Positions 35,285-44,265 of a stretch of DNA of 64,000 nucleotides are shown here, in pieces (positions within the stretch are counted from its first letter, which is position 1; every line of letters starts with the position of its first letter). The stretch is from assembly GCF_900177795.1 (NCBI RefSeq), contig NZ_FXWJ01000001.1, forward strand, positions 958,339-1,022,338, in the 5' to 3' direction. A model generated the notes under the pieces. The model saw only the letters and a program-made list of their open reading frames with translations. It had not been told where the DNA came from and made no database searches. The stretch is from Plantibacter elymi (nom. nud.). GTDB taxonomy: Bacteria > Actinomycetota > Actinomycetes > Actinomycetales > Microbacteriaceae. Position numbers and translations under genes: made by a program.

Positions 35285-36874
35285 GTGAACCGTCGTCTCC
35301 GTCTCGTCGCCGTGCTCGCCGCGTGCGGCATCGTCGTCGCCACACCGCTGAGCGCTGCGGCGCAAGCACCCGCCCCGACCTCGGCCGACACGGTCGCCTA
35401 CGAGCCGAGCAACGCGATCATCGCGAATCCCGAGCGCGGCTTCGACCACACGAACAACACCCACTACTACCCCGAGGGGACCGAGGGTGGGACGGGGTAC
35501 ACGCCGCTCGACGTCGCCACCCTGGCGTCCTACCGCGAGGAGGGCATCACCGAACTCGTCCGCGTCTTCTATATGGAACGGTTCGTGGCCGAGCCGACCC
35601 TCGACCCGGCCTGGCTCGCGCTCGTCCAGGCGGACTTCGACGCGGCTCGCACCGCCGGCATCTCGATCATCCCCCGCTTCGCGTACCTCGCCGGAGGCGA
35701 CTGGCCCTACACGCCGCCCTATGGCGACGCGCCGCTCGACATCGTGCTCACCCACATCGAGCAGCTCACGCCGATCTTCCAGGACAACGCCGACGTCATC
35801 TCCGTCGTCCAGGCCGGCTTCGTCGGCCTCTGGGGTGAGGGCTACTACACGGACCGCTTCGCCGCGGACCCGGCGAACCCCGGTGTCCTCACGGACGAGG
35901 ACTGGGCGAAGCGTCGCGCGGTCGTCGAGGCGCTCCTCGAGGCGGTTCCGGCCGACCGCTCCATCCAGGTGCGGACCATGAACATGAAGCAGAACATCCT
36001 CGGGGTGCCGTCCGGGACCGCTGGGGCCATCACCGAGGCGCAGGCGTTCGACGGCAGCGCCATCTCGCGCATCGGTCACCACAACGACTGCTTCCTCGCG
36101 GCGCCCGACGACTGGGGCACGTACCTGTCCGACCCGATCTCCCTCGATCAGGACTACCTCGCGCAGGAGAGCGACTGGGTGCCGGTCGGCGGTGAGACCT
36201 GCAACGTGAACCCGCCGCGGTCGGAGTGGGCGACCGCCTCGGCCGAGATGGAACGCTACAACTTCAGCTACCTCAACTGGGACTACCTGCAGGACGTCCT
36301 GCAGTCCTGGGGACAGGAGAACCTCGACACGACCGCGAAGCGACTCGGCTACCGCTTCGTCATGACGGAGAGCTCGGTCGTGGACGGCACGCTCTCGCTC
36401 ACGGTCCGGAACGACGGTTGGGCGGCTCCGTACAACAGCCGGCCTGCCTACCTGGTCCTGTCGAACGCCGAGCGCACGGTGCGCGTCCCGTTCGGTTCGG
36501 ACGCCCGCACGTGGGGTGCGGGGGAGACCGTCACGCTCCAGGCGTCACTCGCCGACGTCCCGGCCGGTCGCTACGACACGGCGCTGTCGCTGCCGGCCAC
36601 GCACGAGTCGGTCGCGGCCAACCCGCTCTACGCCGTCCAGACGGCGAACCTCGGCACCTGGGACCCGGCGACCGGCGTGAACAGCCTGCAGCGTCAGGTG
36701 ACCGTCGGCGCCGACGGGGTCGTCATGGACGAACCGGTCGCCGGTGCTGCGGCCAGACTGCCCGACACCGGCGTCGCCTCAATCGCGCCCGCGTGGCTGG
36801 GTGGCAGCGTGATCGCCCTCGGTGCCCTCGCGCTGGTCCTCTCCCGCCGCCGGGTCTCCTCGCCCGCGTCCTGA
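35285..36874 (+). CDS. DUF4874/DUF4832 surface protein with LPDTG sortase anchor
   Basis: The protein has 529 residues. A signal peptide (about residues 1-27) is followed by a DUF4874-like TIM-barrel domain beginning with the typical NPERGFDHT, then a DUF4832-like domain (TMNMKQNILG ... RIGHHNDCFLA). These domains resemble glycoside-hydrolase barrels, but no activity is established that I know of. The C-terminus has LPDTG, a hydrophobic helix and the basic tail SRRRVSSPAS, so a sortase should attach it to the cell wall. GTG 35285 follows a CTGGAG site. No sortase gene lies in the window. Confidence 0.85.
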   Translation: MNRRLRLVAVLAACGIVVATPLSAAAQAPAPTSADTVAYEPSNAIIANPERGFDHTNNTHYYPEGTEGGTGYTPLDVATLASYREEGITELVRVFYMERFVAEPTLDPAWLALVQADFDAARTAGISIIPRFAYLAGGDWPYTPPYGDAPLDIVLTHIEQLTPIFQDNADVISVVQAGFVGLWGEGYYTDRFAADPANPGVLTDEDWAKRRAVVEALLEAVPADRSIQVRTMNMKQNILGVPSGTAGAITEAQAFDGSAISRIGHHNDCFLAAPDDWGTYLSDPISLDQDYLAQESDWVPVGGETCNVNPPRSEWATASAEMERYNFSYLNWDYLQDVLQSWGQENLDTTAKRLGYRFVMTESSVVDGTLSLTVRNDGWAAPYNSRPAYLVLSNAERTVRVPFGSDARTWGAGETVTLQASLADVPAGRYDTALSLPATHESVAANPLYAVQTANLGTWDPATGVNSLQRQVTVGADGVVMDEPVAGAAARLPDTGVASIAPAWLGGSVIALGALALVLSRRRVSSPAS

Positions 36875-36883
36875 TCGGGGGAC

Positions 36884-36968
36884 GTTCACAACTCCTGCTC
36901 GATCGGGGCGGCTACCGCCTCCGGTGTCGGACAGGGCCGCCGAGGCATGACCTGCAGGAGTTGTGAAC
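36884..36968. repeat. Family B inverted repeat between convergent genes (probable terminator)
   Basis: Perfect 15-base arms gttcacaactcctgc (36884-36898) and gcaggagttgtgaac (36954-36968) enclose 55 bases that include cggtgtcgg. It directly follows the DUF4832 gene and faces the end of xthA, so it may stop both transcripts. Confidence 0.85.
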
Positions 36969-37072
36969 ACGGTTCGGACGGTCGGGCGGTCGAGCGCCGG
37001 ACGGTTGGGTGAGGCGGGGCCAGCGGGTGCCTGTCCGCGGGCGAGGCCGTCTGCCGTGTTCACAACTCCTGC
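36961..37072. repeat. Overlapping inverted repeat sharing an arm with the previous one
   Basis: ttgtgaacacgg (36961-36972) pairs with ccgtgttcacaa (37055-37066), and gttcacaactcctgc occurs again at 37058-37072. The middle arm can therefore pair with either the left or the right copy. A weaker fourth arm (cgagttgtg) lies at 37131-37139. Confidence 0.8.
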
Positions 37073-37156
37073 TGAGTGCTCGTTCTCGGCGCCTGGGGTC
37101 CCAGCTGAGCGCTGGCGTGCTCCGACAGCACGAGTTGTGGGCGGTGCGGAGCGGTG

Positions 37157-38032
37157 TCAGCCGAAGATCATCGGCGAGTCGTCGTCCTCTTCCTCGGAGA
37201 GGGTGAAGTCGAGGTCGACGACGACGGGCACGTGGTCGCTCGGGCTGTCACCCTTGCGCTCGTTGCGGTGGATCGACGCCTCGACGACGTGATCCGCGAA
37301 CGCCTGCGAGCCGTAGATGAAGTCGATCCGGAGGCCCTCGTTGCGCGGGAACCGGAGCTGCTTGTAGTCCCAGAAGGTGTAGCCCTCGGGGACGAACGGG
37401 CGGACGGTGTCCTGGAGTCCCGCGTCGACGAAGGCGGCGAGAGCGGCGCGCTCCGGCGCGGAGATGTGGGTCGAGCCCGGGCCGAAGCTCGGGTCGCCGA
37501 CGTCGGAGTCGAGCGGCGCGACGTTCCAGTCACCCATGAGCGCGAGCGGCAGCTCGGGGTTCTCGGCGAGCCAGGAGCGGGTGTCGGCTTCGAGCGCGGC
37601 GAGCCAGCGGAGCTTGTAGTCGTAGTGCGGGTCGCCGACCGCGCGGCCGTTCGGGACGTACAGGCTCCAGAGGCGGACGCCGTCGACCGTCGCGCCGATG
37701 GCTCGCGCTTCGAGCGGCAGGCCGTCGGCGTCGAAGCCGGGACCGTCCAGCGCGAGGCTCGCCGGTGGCTTGCCGAAGCCCGGCATGTCGGGGAAGCCGA
37801 TCTGCACGTCCTCCATCGGGAGGCGGCTGGCGATGCCGACGCCGTTCCACTGGCTGAGCCCGTGGAGCTCCACCTGGTAGCCGGCCTTCGTGAAGGCCTC
37901 CATCGGGAACTGCTCGGGCTTGCACTTGAGCTCCTGCATGGCGAGGACGTCGACGTCCTCACGGACGAGCCAGTCGACCACGCGGCCGACGCGGGTACGG
38001 ATCGAGTTGACGTTCCAGGTGGCGATGCGCAT
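37157..38032 (-). CDS. xthA: Exodeoxyribonuclease III
   Basis: The protein has 291 residues, a length normal for the family. The metal and catalytic residues are in MRIATWNVNSIR, Glu34 in MQELK, the Tyr of SLYVPNGR, GDWNVAPLDSDVG with the Asp/Asn pair, and SPSDHVPVVVDLD at the end with the catalytic Asp-His. It is an AP endonuclease and 3'-5' exonuclease of base-excision repair. It ends with an acidic tail EEEDDDSPMIFG. Confidence 0.94.
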   Translation of the reverse strand: MRIATWNVNSIRTRVGRVVDWLVREDVDVLAMQELKCKPEQFPMEAFTKAGYQVELHGLSQWNGVGIASRLPMEDVQIGFPDMPGFGKPPASLALDGPGFDADGLPLEARAIGATVDGVRLWSLYVPNGRAVGDPHYDYKLRWLAALEADTRSWLAENPELPLALMGDWNVAPLDSDVGDPSFGPGSTHISAPERAALAAFVDAGLQDTVRPFVPEGYTFWDYKQLRFPRNEGLRIDFIYGSQAFADHVVEASIHRNERKGDSPSDHVPVVVDLDFTLSEEEDDDSPMIFG

Positions 38033-38077
38033 GCCCCAACGCTATCGAACCTGCCCCGCCCTCCGTCTCCGTCCGAT

Positions 38078-38163
38078 GTCCCCAACTCAGGAGACGCGGG
38101 GCGTGTCGCCCGGGCGTGCCGCCGGTGAGCCCCGACACGCCGGAGGCTTCCTGAGTGAGGGAC
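38078..38163. repeat. Intergenic inverted repeat of 86 bases, family B
   Basis: Arms gtccccaactcagga (38078-38092) and tcctgagtgagggac (38149-38163) match in 13 of 15 positions. The interior contains ggcgtgtcg and ccgacacgcc. It lies between divergent genes (xthA and the DedA gene), so it cannot be only a terminator. Confidence 0.8.
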
Positions 38164-38239
38164 GGAGGACGAGGCGTCGGGCAGGACGACGGGTGGGGGA
38201 TTGAGCGGAGGTTCCCAGGGATGGCGCGCAGGTGTCGCG

Positions 38240-38245
38240 TAGCGT
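38240..38245 (+). promoter_or_regulatory. -10 box of a leaderless transcript (DedA gene)
   Basis: TAGCGT ends seven bases before ATG 38253, consistent with a leaderless mRNA. Confidence 0.5.
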
Positions 38246-38252
38246 CGAGGGT

Positions 38253-38951
38253 ATGACGACGTCCACCGCCGCCACGTTCAGCCTGTCCGCCGCCTCGACC
38301 GGAGGGGACAGCGCCCTCGGAGGGGTCGCCGACTGGGCGGTCGACCTCATGGAGACGTTGGGCGGTCCGGGGGCCGGACTCGCCATCGCCCTCGAGAACC
38401 TCTTCCCGCCGCTGCCGAGCGAGATCATCCTCCCGCTCGCCGGATTCGCCGCCAGTCAGGGCAAGCTCGGACTCGTCGAGGTCCTCATCTGGACGACGGC
38501 CGGTTCCGTGATCGGTGCGCTGGCCCTCTACGCGATCGGGGCGGTGCTCGGACGCGACCGGATGCGCCGGCTCGCCGAGCGCGTGCCGCTCGTGCACGTC
38601 GAGGACGTCGACCGCGTCGAGGCCTGGTTCCAGAAGCATGGCTCGAAGGCGGTGTTCTTCGGGCGGATGCTCCCGATCTTCCGGAGCCTCATCTCCGTCC
38701 CCGCCGGCGTCGAACGGATGCCGGTCCTGCGGTTCACGCTGCTCACCTTCGCGGGCAGCGCCATCTGGAACACCATCTTCGTGCTCGCCGGGTTCTTCCT
38801 CGGCGAGCAGTGGCACATCGTCGAGGAGTACGCGGGCATCCTCCAGAAGGTGGTCATCGCGGGTGTCGTCATCGCCCTCGGCGTCACGATCTGGAAGGGC
38901 GTGAAGCGGTATCGCCGGGAGCGCAGCGGCGCCGGTCGGGCCGAGGGCTGA
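38253..38951 (+). CDS. DedA-family membrane protein
   Basis: The protein has 232 residues. The signature ENLFPPLPSEIILPLAGF and the second family motif FFGRMLPIFRSLISVPAG with its conserved Arg residues are present, and about five membrane segments can be counted. Members are proton-dependent lipid-carrier flippases or contribute to envelope integrity and drug tolerance. ATG 38253 follows a TAGCGT box at the leaderless distance; an upstream in-frame start is less likely. Confidence 0.9.
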   Translation: MTTSTAATFSLSAASTGGDSALGGVADWAVDLMETLGGPGAGLAIALENLFPPLPSEIILPLAGFAASQGKLGLVEVLIWTTAGSVIGALALYAIGAVLGRDRMRRLAERVPLVHVEDVDRVEAWFQKHGSKAVFFGRMLPIFRSLISVPAGVERMPVLRFTLLTFAGSAIWNTIFVLAGFFLGEQWHIVEEYAGILQKVVIAGVVIALGVTIWKGVKRYRRERSGAGRAEG

Positions 38952-38963
38952 CCGTCCCCACCT

Positions 38964-39039
38964 GGACCGTTCTCAGGACTCTTGCGGTGTGTCCGGGGTT
39001 CCAGCCACCGGCGCGCCGACGGACTCCTGAGAACGGTCC
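38964..39039. terminator. Bidirectional hairpin between convergent DedA and LysR genes (family B)
   Basis: Perfect 15-base arms ggaccgttctcagga (38964-38978) and tcctgagaacggtcc (39025-39039) lie between two convergent stop codons, 13 and 4 bases away. The arms keep the ctcagga/tcctgag word of other family B elements. Confidence 0.7.
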
Positions 39040-39042
39040 CGC

Positions 39043-39993
39043 TCACACCCAGCGGGGCGTGGTGAGTTCCTCGGGCTCCGGCGCGGTGTGCGAGGCGGCG
39101 ACCGACTGCGCCTCCACGCGGATGGCGTCGAGGACCGTCCGCACCGCCAGACGTTCGGCGCGGTCGGGACGCGACAGGGCGACGATCCGACGCGTCGCGT
39201 CGAGCCCCGCGAGCGGACGGAGGACGATGCCGCGCTCCGGCCCGCTCGCCGTGTACCGCGGGAGGAGGCCGATACCGAGGCCCGCCGCGACCATCGCCTC
39301 CGCGATGCGGTTGTCGCTCACCCGCTGCACCACTCGGAGCTCGCCGCCCGATTCTGCCTCGATGCTGCGGAGCAGGCGGTCGAGCGGATAGCCGACCGGC
39401 ACGCCGATCCAGGACTCGTCAGCGAGGTCCGCCGGAGTCAGGACGGTCTGGCCACTGAGGCGATGCCCGACCGGCAGCACGACGTCGAGTGGCTCGGAGA
39501 GCAGCTGCGCGATGCGGAGACCGCGACGGACCCAGTTGCGCTCGCCGCTGATCGCCTGCGCGATGACGATGTCGAAGTCGGCCGCCAGGTCGGGGAAGTC
39601 CTCGAGGTCGGGGTCGCGGTCGCTCACGACGACCCGCAGGCCGGGCACCGCTTCGAGCGTGCGGAGCACGGCGGGGACGACCATCTGCCCGAAGGTGGGG
39701 AAGGTCGCGACCGTGACGGTGCCGATCGGACGGTTGCGGTACTCGTCCCATACGCTCGTCGCCCGTTCGATCGCGACGGCGACGTCCGTGGCGCTGGCTG
39801 CGAGTGCCCGGCCGGCGTCGGTGAGGACGAGCCCGCGGCCACGTCGTTCGGTGAGCGGCAGGCCGGCCTCGCGCTCGAGGACCTTGAGTTGTTGGGAGAC
39901 CGCGGACGGGGTGCGGTGCGTGGCCTCCGCGACGGCGTGCACGGTGCCGCGCTCGGCGAGTTCGCGAAGCAGGTCGAGTCGGCGGACATCCAT
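39043..39993 (-). CDS. LysR-family transcriptional regulator
   Basis: The protein has 316 residues. The winged helix-turn-helix lies at about residues 1-60 (AVAEATHRTPSAVSQQLKVL), followed by a substrate-binding domain with GTVTVATFPTFGQM and the C-terminal VAAGLGIGLLPRYTA. LysR regulators often control the divergent gene; here that is the 40-residue protein at 40065, with TGACGTCA (40011-40018) between them. The real targets and ligand are unknown. Confidence 0.92.
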   Translation of the reverse strand: MDVRRLDLLRELAERGTVHAVAEATHRTPSAVSQQLKVLEREAGLPLTERRGRGLVLTDAGRALAASATDVAVAIERATSVWDEYRNRPIGTVTVATFPTFGQMVVPAVLRTLEAVPGLRVVVSDRDPDLEDFPDLAADFDIVIAQAISGERNWVRRGLRIAQLLSEPLDVVLPVGHRLSGQTVLTPADLADESWIGVPVGYPLDRLLRSIEAESGGELRVVQRVSDNRIAEAMVAAGLGIGLLPRYTASGPERGIVLRPLAGLDATRRIVALSRPDRAERLAVRTVLDAIRVEAQSVAASHTAPEPEELTTPRWV

Positions 39994-40064
39994 GTAGTGA
40001 TGCTACCGAGTGACGTCAGTATTGTTCGCTTGTCCTTCACGACCAACAGGCGTTTCATAGAACC

Positions 40065-40187
40065 ATGACCATCTATCTCGGCATCATCGCCCTCCTCGCT
40101 GCGAGTGCAGCCGTCGGATCGGTCGTCGTCGTCAAGCGCGACGGCTACCGTGCCATCCCGGCCCGCACCTACCCGAAGTCCTTCTAA
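40065..40187 (+). CDS. 40-residue single-helix membrane microprotein
   Basis: ATG 40065 to TAA 40187 encodes a 40-residue peptide: MTIYLGIIALLAASAAVGSV, then VVVKRDGYRAIPARTYPKSF. The first 23 residues form a clear membrane helix, followed by a positively charged 17-residue tail that should lie in the cytoplasm. The rest of the frame is short but orderly, and it lies 71 bases from the divergent LysR start, with no other gene before the next repeat cluster. There is no strong ribosome site (AACAGG lies about 20 bases upstream). I regard it as a probable real gene of unknown function. Confidence 0.55.
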   Translation: MTIYLGIIALLAASAAVGSVVVVKRDGYRAIPARTYPKSF

Positions 40188-40257
40188 GACCTCGCACCCG
40201 CCGGCCCGACCGGCGCATCCGACCTCCTCGCGACTCGTCGCCGGGAGGTCGTTCCAT

Positions 40258-40313
40258 GTCCCCCCCTCGACAGGCTCGGGGACCGGGGTGGGGGCTCGGG
40301 ACCGGGGTGGGGC

Positions 40314-40316
<3 letters not shown>
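40258..40316. repeat. Family C repeat at the end of the GntR gene
   Basis: The unit ctcgacaggctcggggaccg is followed by two shorter copies (ggctcgggaccggggtgg and ggctcagg). The final ctca carries the GntR stop codon. Confidence 0.75.
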
Positions 40317-41078
<762 letters not shown>

Positions 41079-41131
41079 CGGATCAGTCTATTTCCCCGGG
41101 GTCGCGTCCCCCGCCCGGGCATGTCGTCAGC

Positions 41132-41920
41132 TCATTCCGGCGTCACGTAGGCGGAGGAGATGCCACCGTCGACGAGGAACGTCGACCCGGTGATGAAGGA
41201 CGAGTCGTCGCTCGCGAGGAAGGCGACGGAGGCGGCCAGCTCCTCGGGCTCCGCGAACCGACCGAGGGGGATGTGCACGAGTCGACGCTGCGCACGGACC
41301 GGGTCCTTCGCGAAGAGCTCCTGCAGCAGCGCGGTGTTGACGGGACCCGGGCACAGGGCGTTGACGCGGATGCCCTGCCGCGCGAACTGCACGCCGAGCT
41401 CGCGGCTCATCGCGAGCACTCCGCCCTTCGACGCCGTGTAGGAGATCTGCGAGGTGGCCGAACCGAGGACGGCGACGAACGACGCCGTGTTGATGATCGA
41501 GCCCTTCCCCTGCCGCACCATGTGGCGGATGGCGGCGCGGGAGCACAGGTAGACCGACTTGAGGTTCACGTCCTGCACGCGCTCCCAGGCCGGGAGCTCG
41601 GTCGTCTCGATCGAGTCGTCGTCGGGCGGGGAGATGCCGGCGTTGTTGAAGGCGATGTCGACCGAGCCGTAGGTCTCGGCCGCCGTGTCGAACAGGTGGT
41701 CGACCTGCGCCTGGTCGGTCACGTCCACCTGGACGAAGAGCCCACCGACGAGCTCGGCCGCCGCCTGGCCGGTCGTCGGGTCGAGGTCGCCGATGACGAC
41801 GGTCGAGCCCTCCGCGGCGAAGCGCTTCGCGGTGGCGAGGCCGATGCCGCTCGCGCCGCCGGTGATCACGGCGACCTTGCCGGCGAGCCGCTGGGTGAGG
41901 TCGATGGGGGTGATGGTCAT
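41132..41920 (-). CDS. Short-chain dehydrogenase/reductase
   Basis: The protein has 262 residues. The cofactor motif TGGASGIG lies at 20-27, NNAG at 92-95, and the catalytic Ser147 with Tyr161-x3-Lys165 (SYTASKGG) are all present. Asp45 in VIGDLD suggests a preference for NAD(H). It is annotated in relatives as 3-oxoacyl-ACP reductase, but its position next to an aldehyde dehydrogenase and a gamma-glutamyl ligase suggests that it oxidises an alcohol group of a gamma-glutamylated amino alcohol. That role is an inference. It begins 148 bases downstream of the ALDH gene, across a repeat cluster. Confidence 0.88.
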   Translation of the reverse strand: MTITPIDLTQRLAGKVAVITGGASGIGLATAKRFAAEGSTVVIGDLDPTTGQAAAELVGGLFVQVDVTDQAQVDHLFDTAAETYGSVDIAFNNAGISPPDDDSIETTELPAWERVQDVNLKSVYLCSRAAIRHMVRQGKGSIINTASFVAVLGSATSQISYTASKGGVLAMSRELGVQFARQGIRVNALCPGPVNTALLQELFAKDPVRAQRRLVHIPLGRFAEPEELAASVAFLASDDSSFITGSTFLVDGGISSAYVTPE

Positions 41921-41942
41921 GTGGTGCTCTTTCTCTCTGCCC

Positions 41943-42078
41943 CGCCCTTCGACAAGCTCAGGGACCGGGGTGGTGCTCAGGGACCGGGGTGGTGCTCGGG
42001 TACCGGGGTGGTGCTCGGGTACCGGGGTGGTGCTCGGGTACCGGGGTGGTGCGGCCCTTCGACAAGCTCAGGGACCGG
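41943..42078. repeat. Family C repeat cluster with 19-base tandem units
   Basis: Two full units (cccttcgacaagctcaggga) flank an array with three identical 19-base units tggtgctcgggtaccgggg and two variants. The right-hand unit overlaps the end of the aldehyde dehydrogenase gene and provides its stop codon. Confidence 0.88.
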
Positions 42079-43432
42079 GGTCGACGGCGAGGAAGACGTT
42101 CTTCGTCTCGGTGAAGGCGAGCGGGGCGTCGGGACCGAGCTCGCGCCCGAGACCCGACTGCTTGAACCCGCCGAAGGGGGTGGAGTAGCGGACGGAGGAG
42201 TGGGAGTTGACGGACAGGTTGCCCGACTCCACCGCCCGAGCGGCCCGCATCGCACGGCCGATGTCGCGGGTCCAGATCGAGCCGGAGAGGCCGTACTCCG
42301 TATCGTTCGCGAGCGTGAGGGCGTCGGCCTCGTCCTCGAAAGGCAGGACGGCGACGACGGGACCGAAGATCTCCTCCCGGACGGTGCGGTCGTCGCGGCC
42401 GGGCGTCAGCACCGTCGGCGCGAACCAGTACCCCGGGCCGTCCGGGGCGCTCCCGGTGAAGGCGACCGGCGCGCCCTCGGGCACGTACGAGCGCACGGCG
42501 GCCAGATGCGGAGCGGAGACGAGCGGCCCCATCTCGGTGGCCTCGTCGTTCGGATCGCCGACGATCACACCCTGCACGGCCGGCTCCAACAACTCCATGA
42601 ACCGCTCGTACACGCTCCGCTGGACGAGGATCCGGCTCCGGGCACAGCAGTCCTGGCCCGCGTTCTCGAAGACGCCGTAGGGGGCGGCGGCGGCCGCGCG
42701 TTCGAGGTCGGCGTCCGCGAACACGATGTTGGCGCTCTTGCCGCCGAGTTCGAGGGTGACCCGCTTCACCTGCTCGGCCGCGCCGGCCATGATGCGCTTG
42801 CCGACGGCGGTCGATCCGGTGAAGACCACCTTCCGGACGGTCTCGTTCGTGACGAAGCGCTCGCCGACGACCGACCCGCGGCCCGGCAACACCTGGAACA
42901 AGCCCTCGGGCAGGCCGGACTCGAGGGCGAGTTCACCGAGACGGATGCTCGTCAGCGGTGTCCACTCCGCGGGCTTCAGGACCACCGCGTTCCCCGCCGC
43001 GAGCGCCGGTGCGAACCCCCAGGCGGCGATCGTCATCGGGAAGTTCCACGGGGTGATGATGCCGACGACGCCGAGCGGTTCGTGGAAGGTGAGGTCGATG
43101 CCCCCGGCGACCGGGATCTGCTGACCGAAGAGCCGTTCGGGTGACGCCGAGTAGTACTCGAGCACGTCGCGGACGTGACCGGCCTCCCACCGCGCCTGGG
43201 TGATGGGGTGGCCCGAGTTGACGACCTCGAGGCTCGCGAGGTGCTCGCGGTCGGCGTCGACCGATGCGGCGAATCGGCGGAGCGCCTGGGCGCGGTCGGC
43301 GGGGCTGACGGCCGCCCAGGACCGCTGAGCGACGGCGGCGCGGGCGATGGCGGCGTCCGTCTCGGCGAGGTCGAGGTGATCGACGGTCGTGACGACGTGC
43401 TCGTTGGCCGGATTGAGGATCGTGTAGCTCAC
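42068..43432 (-). CDS. Aldehyde dehydrogenase (PuuC-like, gamma-glutamyl aldehyde type)
   Basis: The protein has 454 residues, somewhat short for the family (about 490). The general base Glu228 lies in VTLELGGKSANIV and the nucleophile Cys262 in ENAGQDCCARSR; PWNFPM and FGPVVAVLPF are the cofactor motifs. The start is GTG 43432, overlapping the TGA of the hydrolase gene as GTGA. The last codons (Pro-Gly-Pro-stop) lie in a family C repeat. The genetic context points to oxidation of a gamma-glutamylated aldehyde with NAD(P)+. Confidence 0.92.
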   Translation of the reverse strand: MSYTILNPANEHVVTTVDHLDLAETDAAIARAAVAQRSWAAVSPADRAQALRRFAASVDADREHLASLEVVNSGHPITQARWEAGHVRDVLEYYSASPERLFGQQIPVAGGIDLTFHEPLGVVGIITPWNFPMTIAAWGFAPALAAGNAVVLKPAEWTPLTSIRLGELALESGLPEGLFQVLPGRGSVVGERFVTNETVRKVVFTGSTAVGKRIMAGAAEQVKRVTLELGGKSANIVFADADLERAAAAAPYGVFENAGQDCCARSRILVQRSVYERFMELLEPAVQGVIVGDPNDEATEMGPLVSAPHLAAVRSYVPEGAPVAFTGSAPDGPGYWFAPTVLTPGRDDRTVREEIFGPVVAVLPFEDEADALTLANDTEYGLSGSIWTRDIGRAMRAARAVESGNLSVNSHSSVRYSTPFGGFKQSGLGRELGPDAPLAFTETKNVFLAVDPGP

Positions 43433-44265
43433 GGTGCGGTGCTCCTGCTCTCGGTGCCGGGTGTGGTGCTGGTGCTGATCCCTGCGGTGGTCCCGGCGTC
43501 GCGGTGGCGACGCGCGGCGTCCACGAGCCCGGCGAAGAGACGGCGGTCGGCGGTCTCCTCCTCGGGGTGCCACTGCACGGCGAGGCCGAAGGGGACCGTC
43601 GGCAGCTCGACCGCCTCGATGACGCCCTCCTCGGTGCGGGCGGTGACGACGAGCCCGTCGGCGACGCGGTCGATCGACTGGTGGTGGTAGACGTGCACGT
43701 CGAGCTCGTCGTCGTCCTGCCGGAGCAGCGCGGCCAGTCGCGAGTCGGCGTCGATCGCGACGGTCTTCGGGCCGAAGACGCCCTCGCCGGGCTGGAAGGA
43801 GTCGTCGCCGACGAGGTCGGGGAGATGCTGGACGAGCGTCCCGCCGAGCGCGACGTTGAGCAGTTGCGCGCCACGACAGATGCCGAGGAACGGCAGCTCG
43901 GCGTCGATCGCCGCCGTGAGCAGCGCCTCCTCCCAGGCGTCCCGATCCGTCCGCGGACGACCCGTGCGTGGATGGGCGACCTGACCGTACAGGCCGGGGT
44001 CGACGTCGGCGCCACCCGAGACGATGAGGCCGTCGAGGCGGGCCAGCACGGACGCGGCCACGGCGCGAGTGACCGGCTGGGGTGGGAGGAGGACCGCGAT
44101 CCCGCCCGCATCCGTCACGGCGTCGAGGTACACCTTCGGGAGGAAGGACGCCGGGACGTCCCACACACCGGTCTGGGCCTGCTCGAGGTAGGTCGTGATG
44201 CCGATGAGCGGAGCGCTCGAGACGGGCGGGTCGGTCGCTGGGACGTTCGGGTCAGAGGCGTTCAA
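43429..44265 (-). CDS. Gamma-glutamyl-GABA hydrolase-like class I amidotransferase (PuuD type)
   Basis: The protein has 278 residues of the peptidase C26 family. The catalytic triad is Cys130 in LGICRGAQLLN, His233 and Glu235 in VQWHPEEE. It would release the free acid and glutamate from a gamma-glutamyl conjugate. The reading frame starts at TTG 44265, inside the last 14 bases of the ligase gene; no in-frame ATG or GTG lies before the conserved PLIGITTYLE, so TTG is the best start. A Ser/Thr-rich tail follows the catalytic domain. Confidence 0.88.
   Translation of the reverse strand: MNASDPNVPATDPPVSSAPLIGITTYLEQAQTGVWDVPASFLPKVYLDAVTDAGGIAVLLPPQPVTRAVAASVLARLDGLIVSGGADVDPGLYGQVAHPRTGRPRTDRDAWEEALLTAAIDAELPFLGICRGAQLLNVALGGTLVQHLPDLVGDDSFQPGEGVFGPKTVAIDADSRLAALLRQDDDELDVHVYHHQSIDRVADGLVVTARTEEGVIEAVELPTVPFGLAVQWHPEEETADRRLFAGLVDAARRHRDAGTTAGISTSTTPGTESRSTAP

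Noticed and set aside
41943..42078. CRISPR-like array of short repeats
   Set aside because: Units are contiguous or separated by other copies of the same core, no unique spacers of constant length exist, and there are no cas genes.
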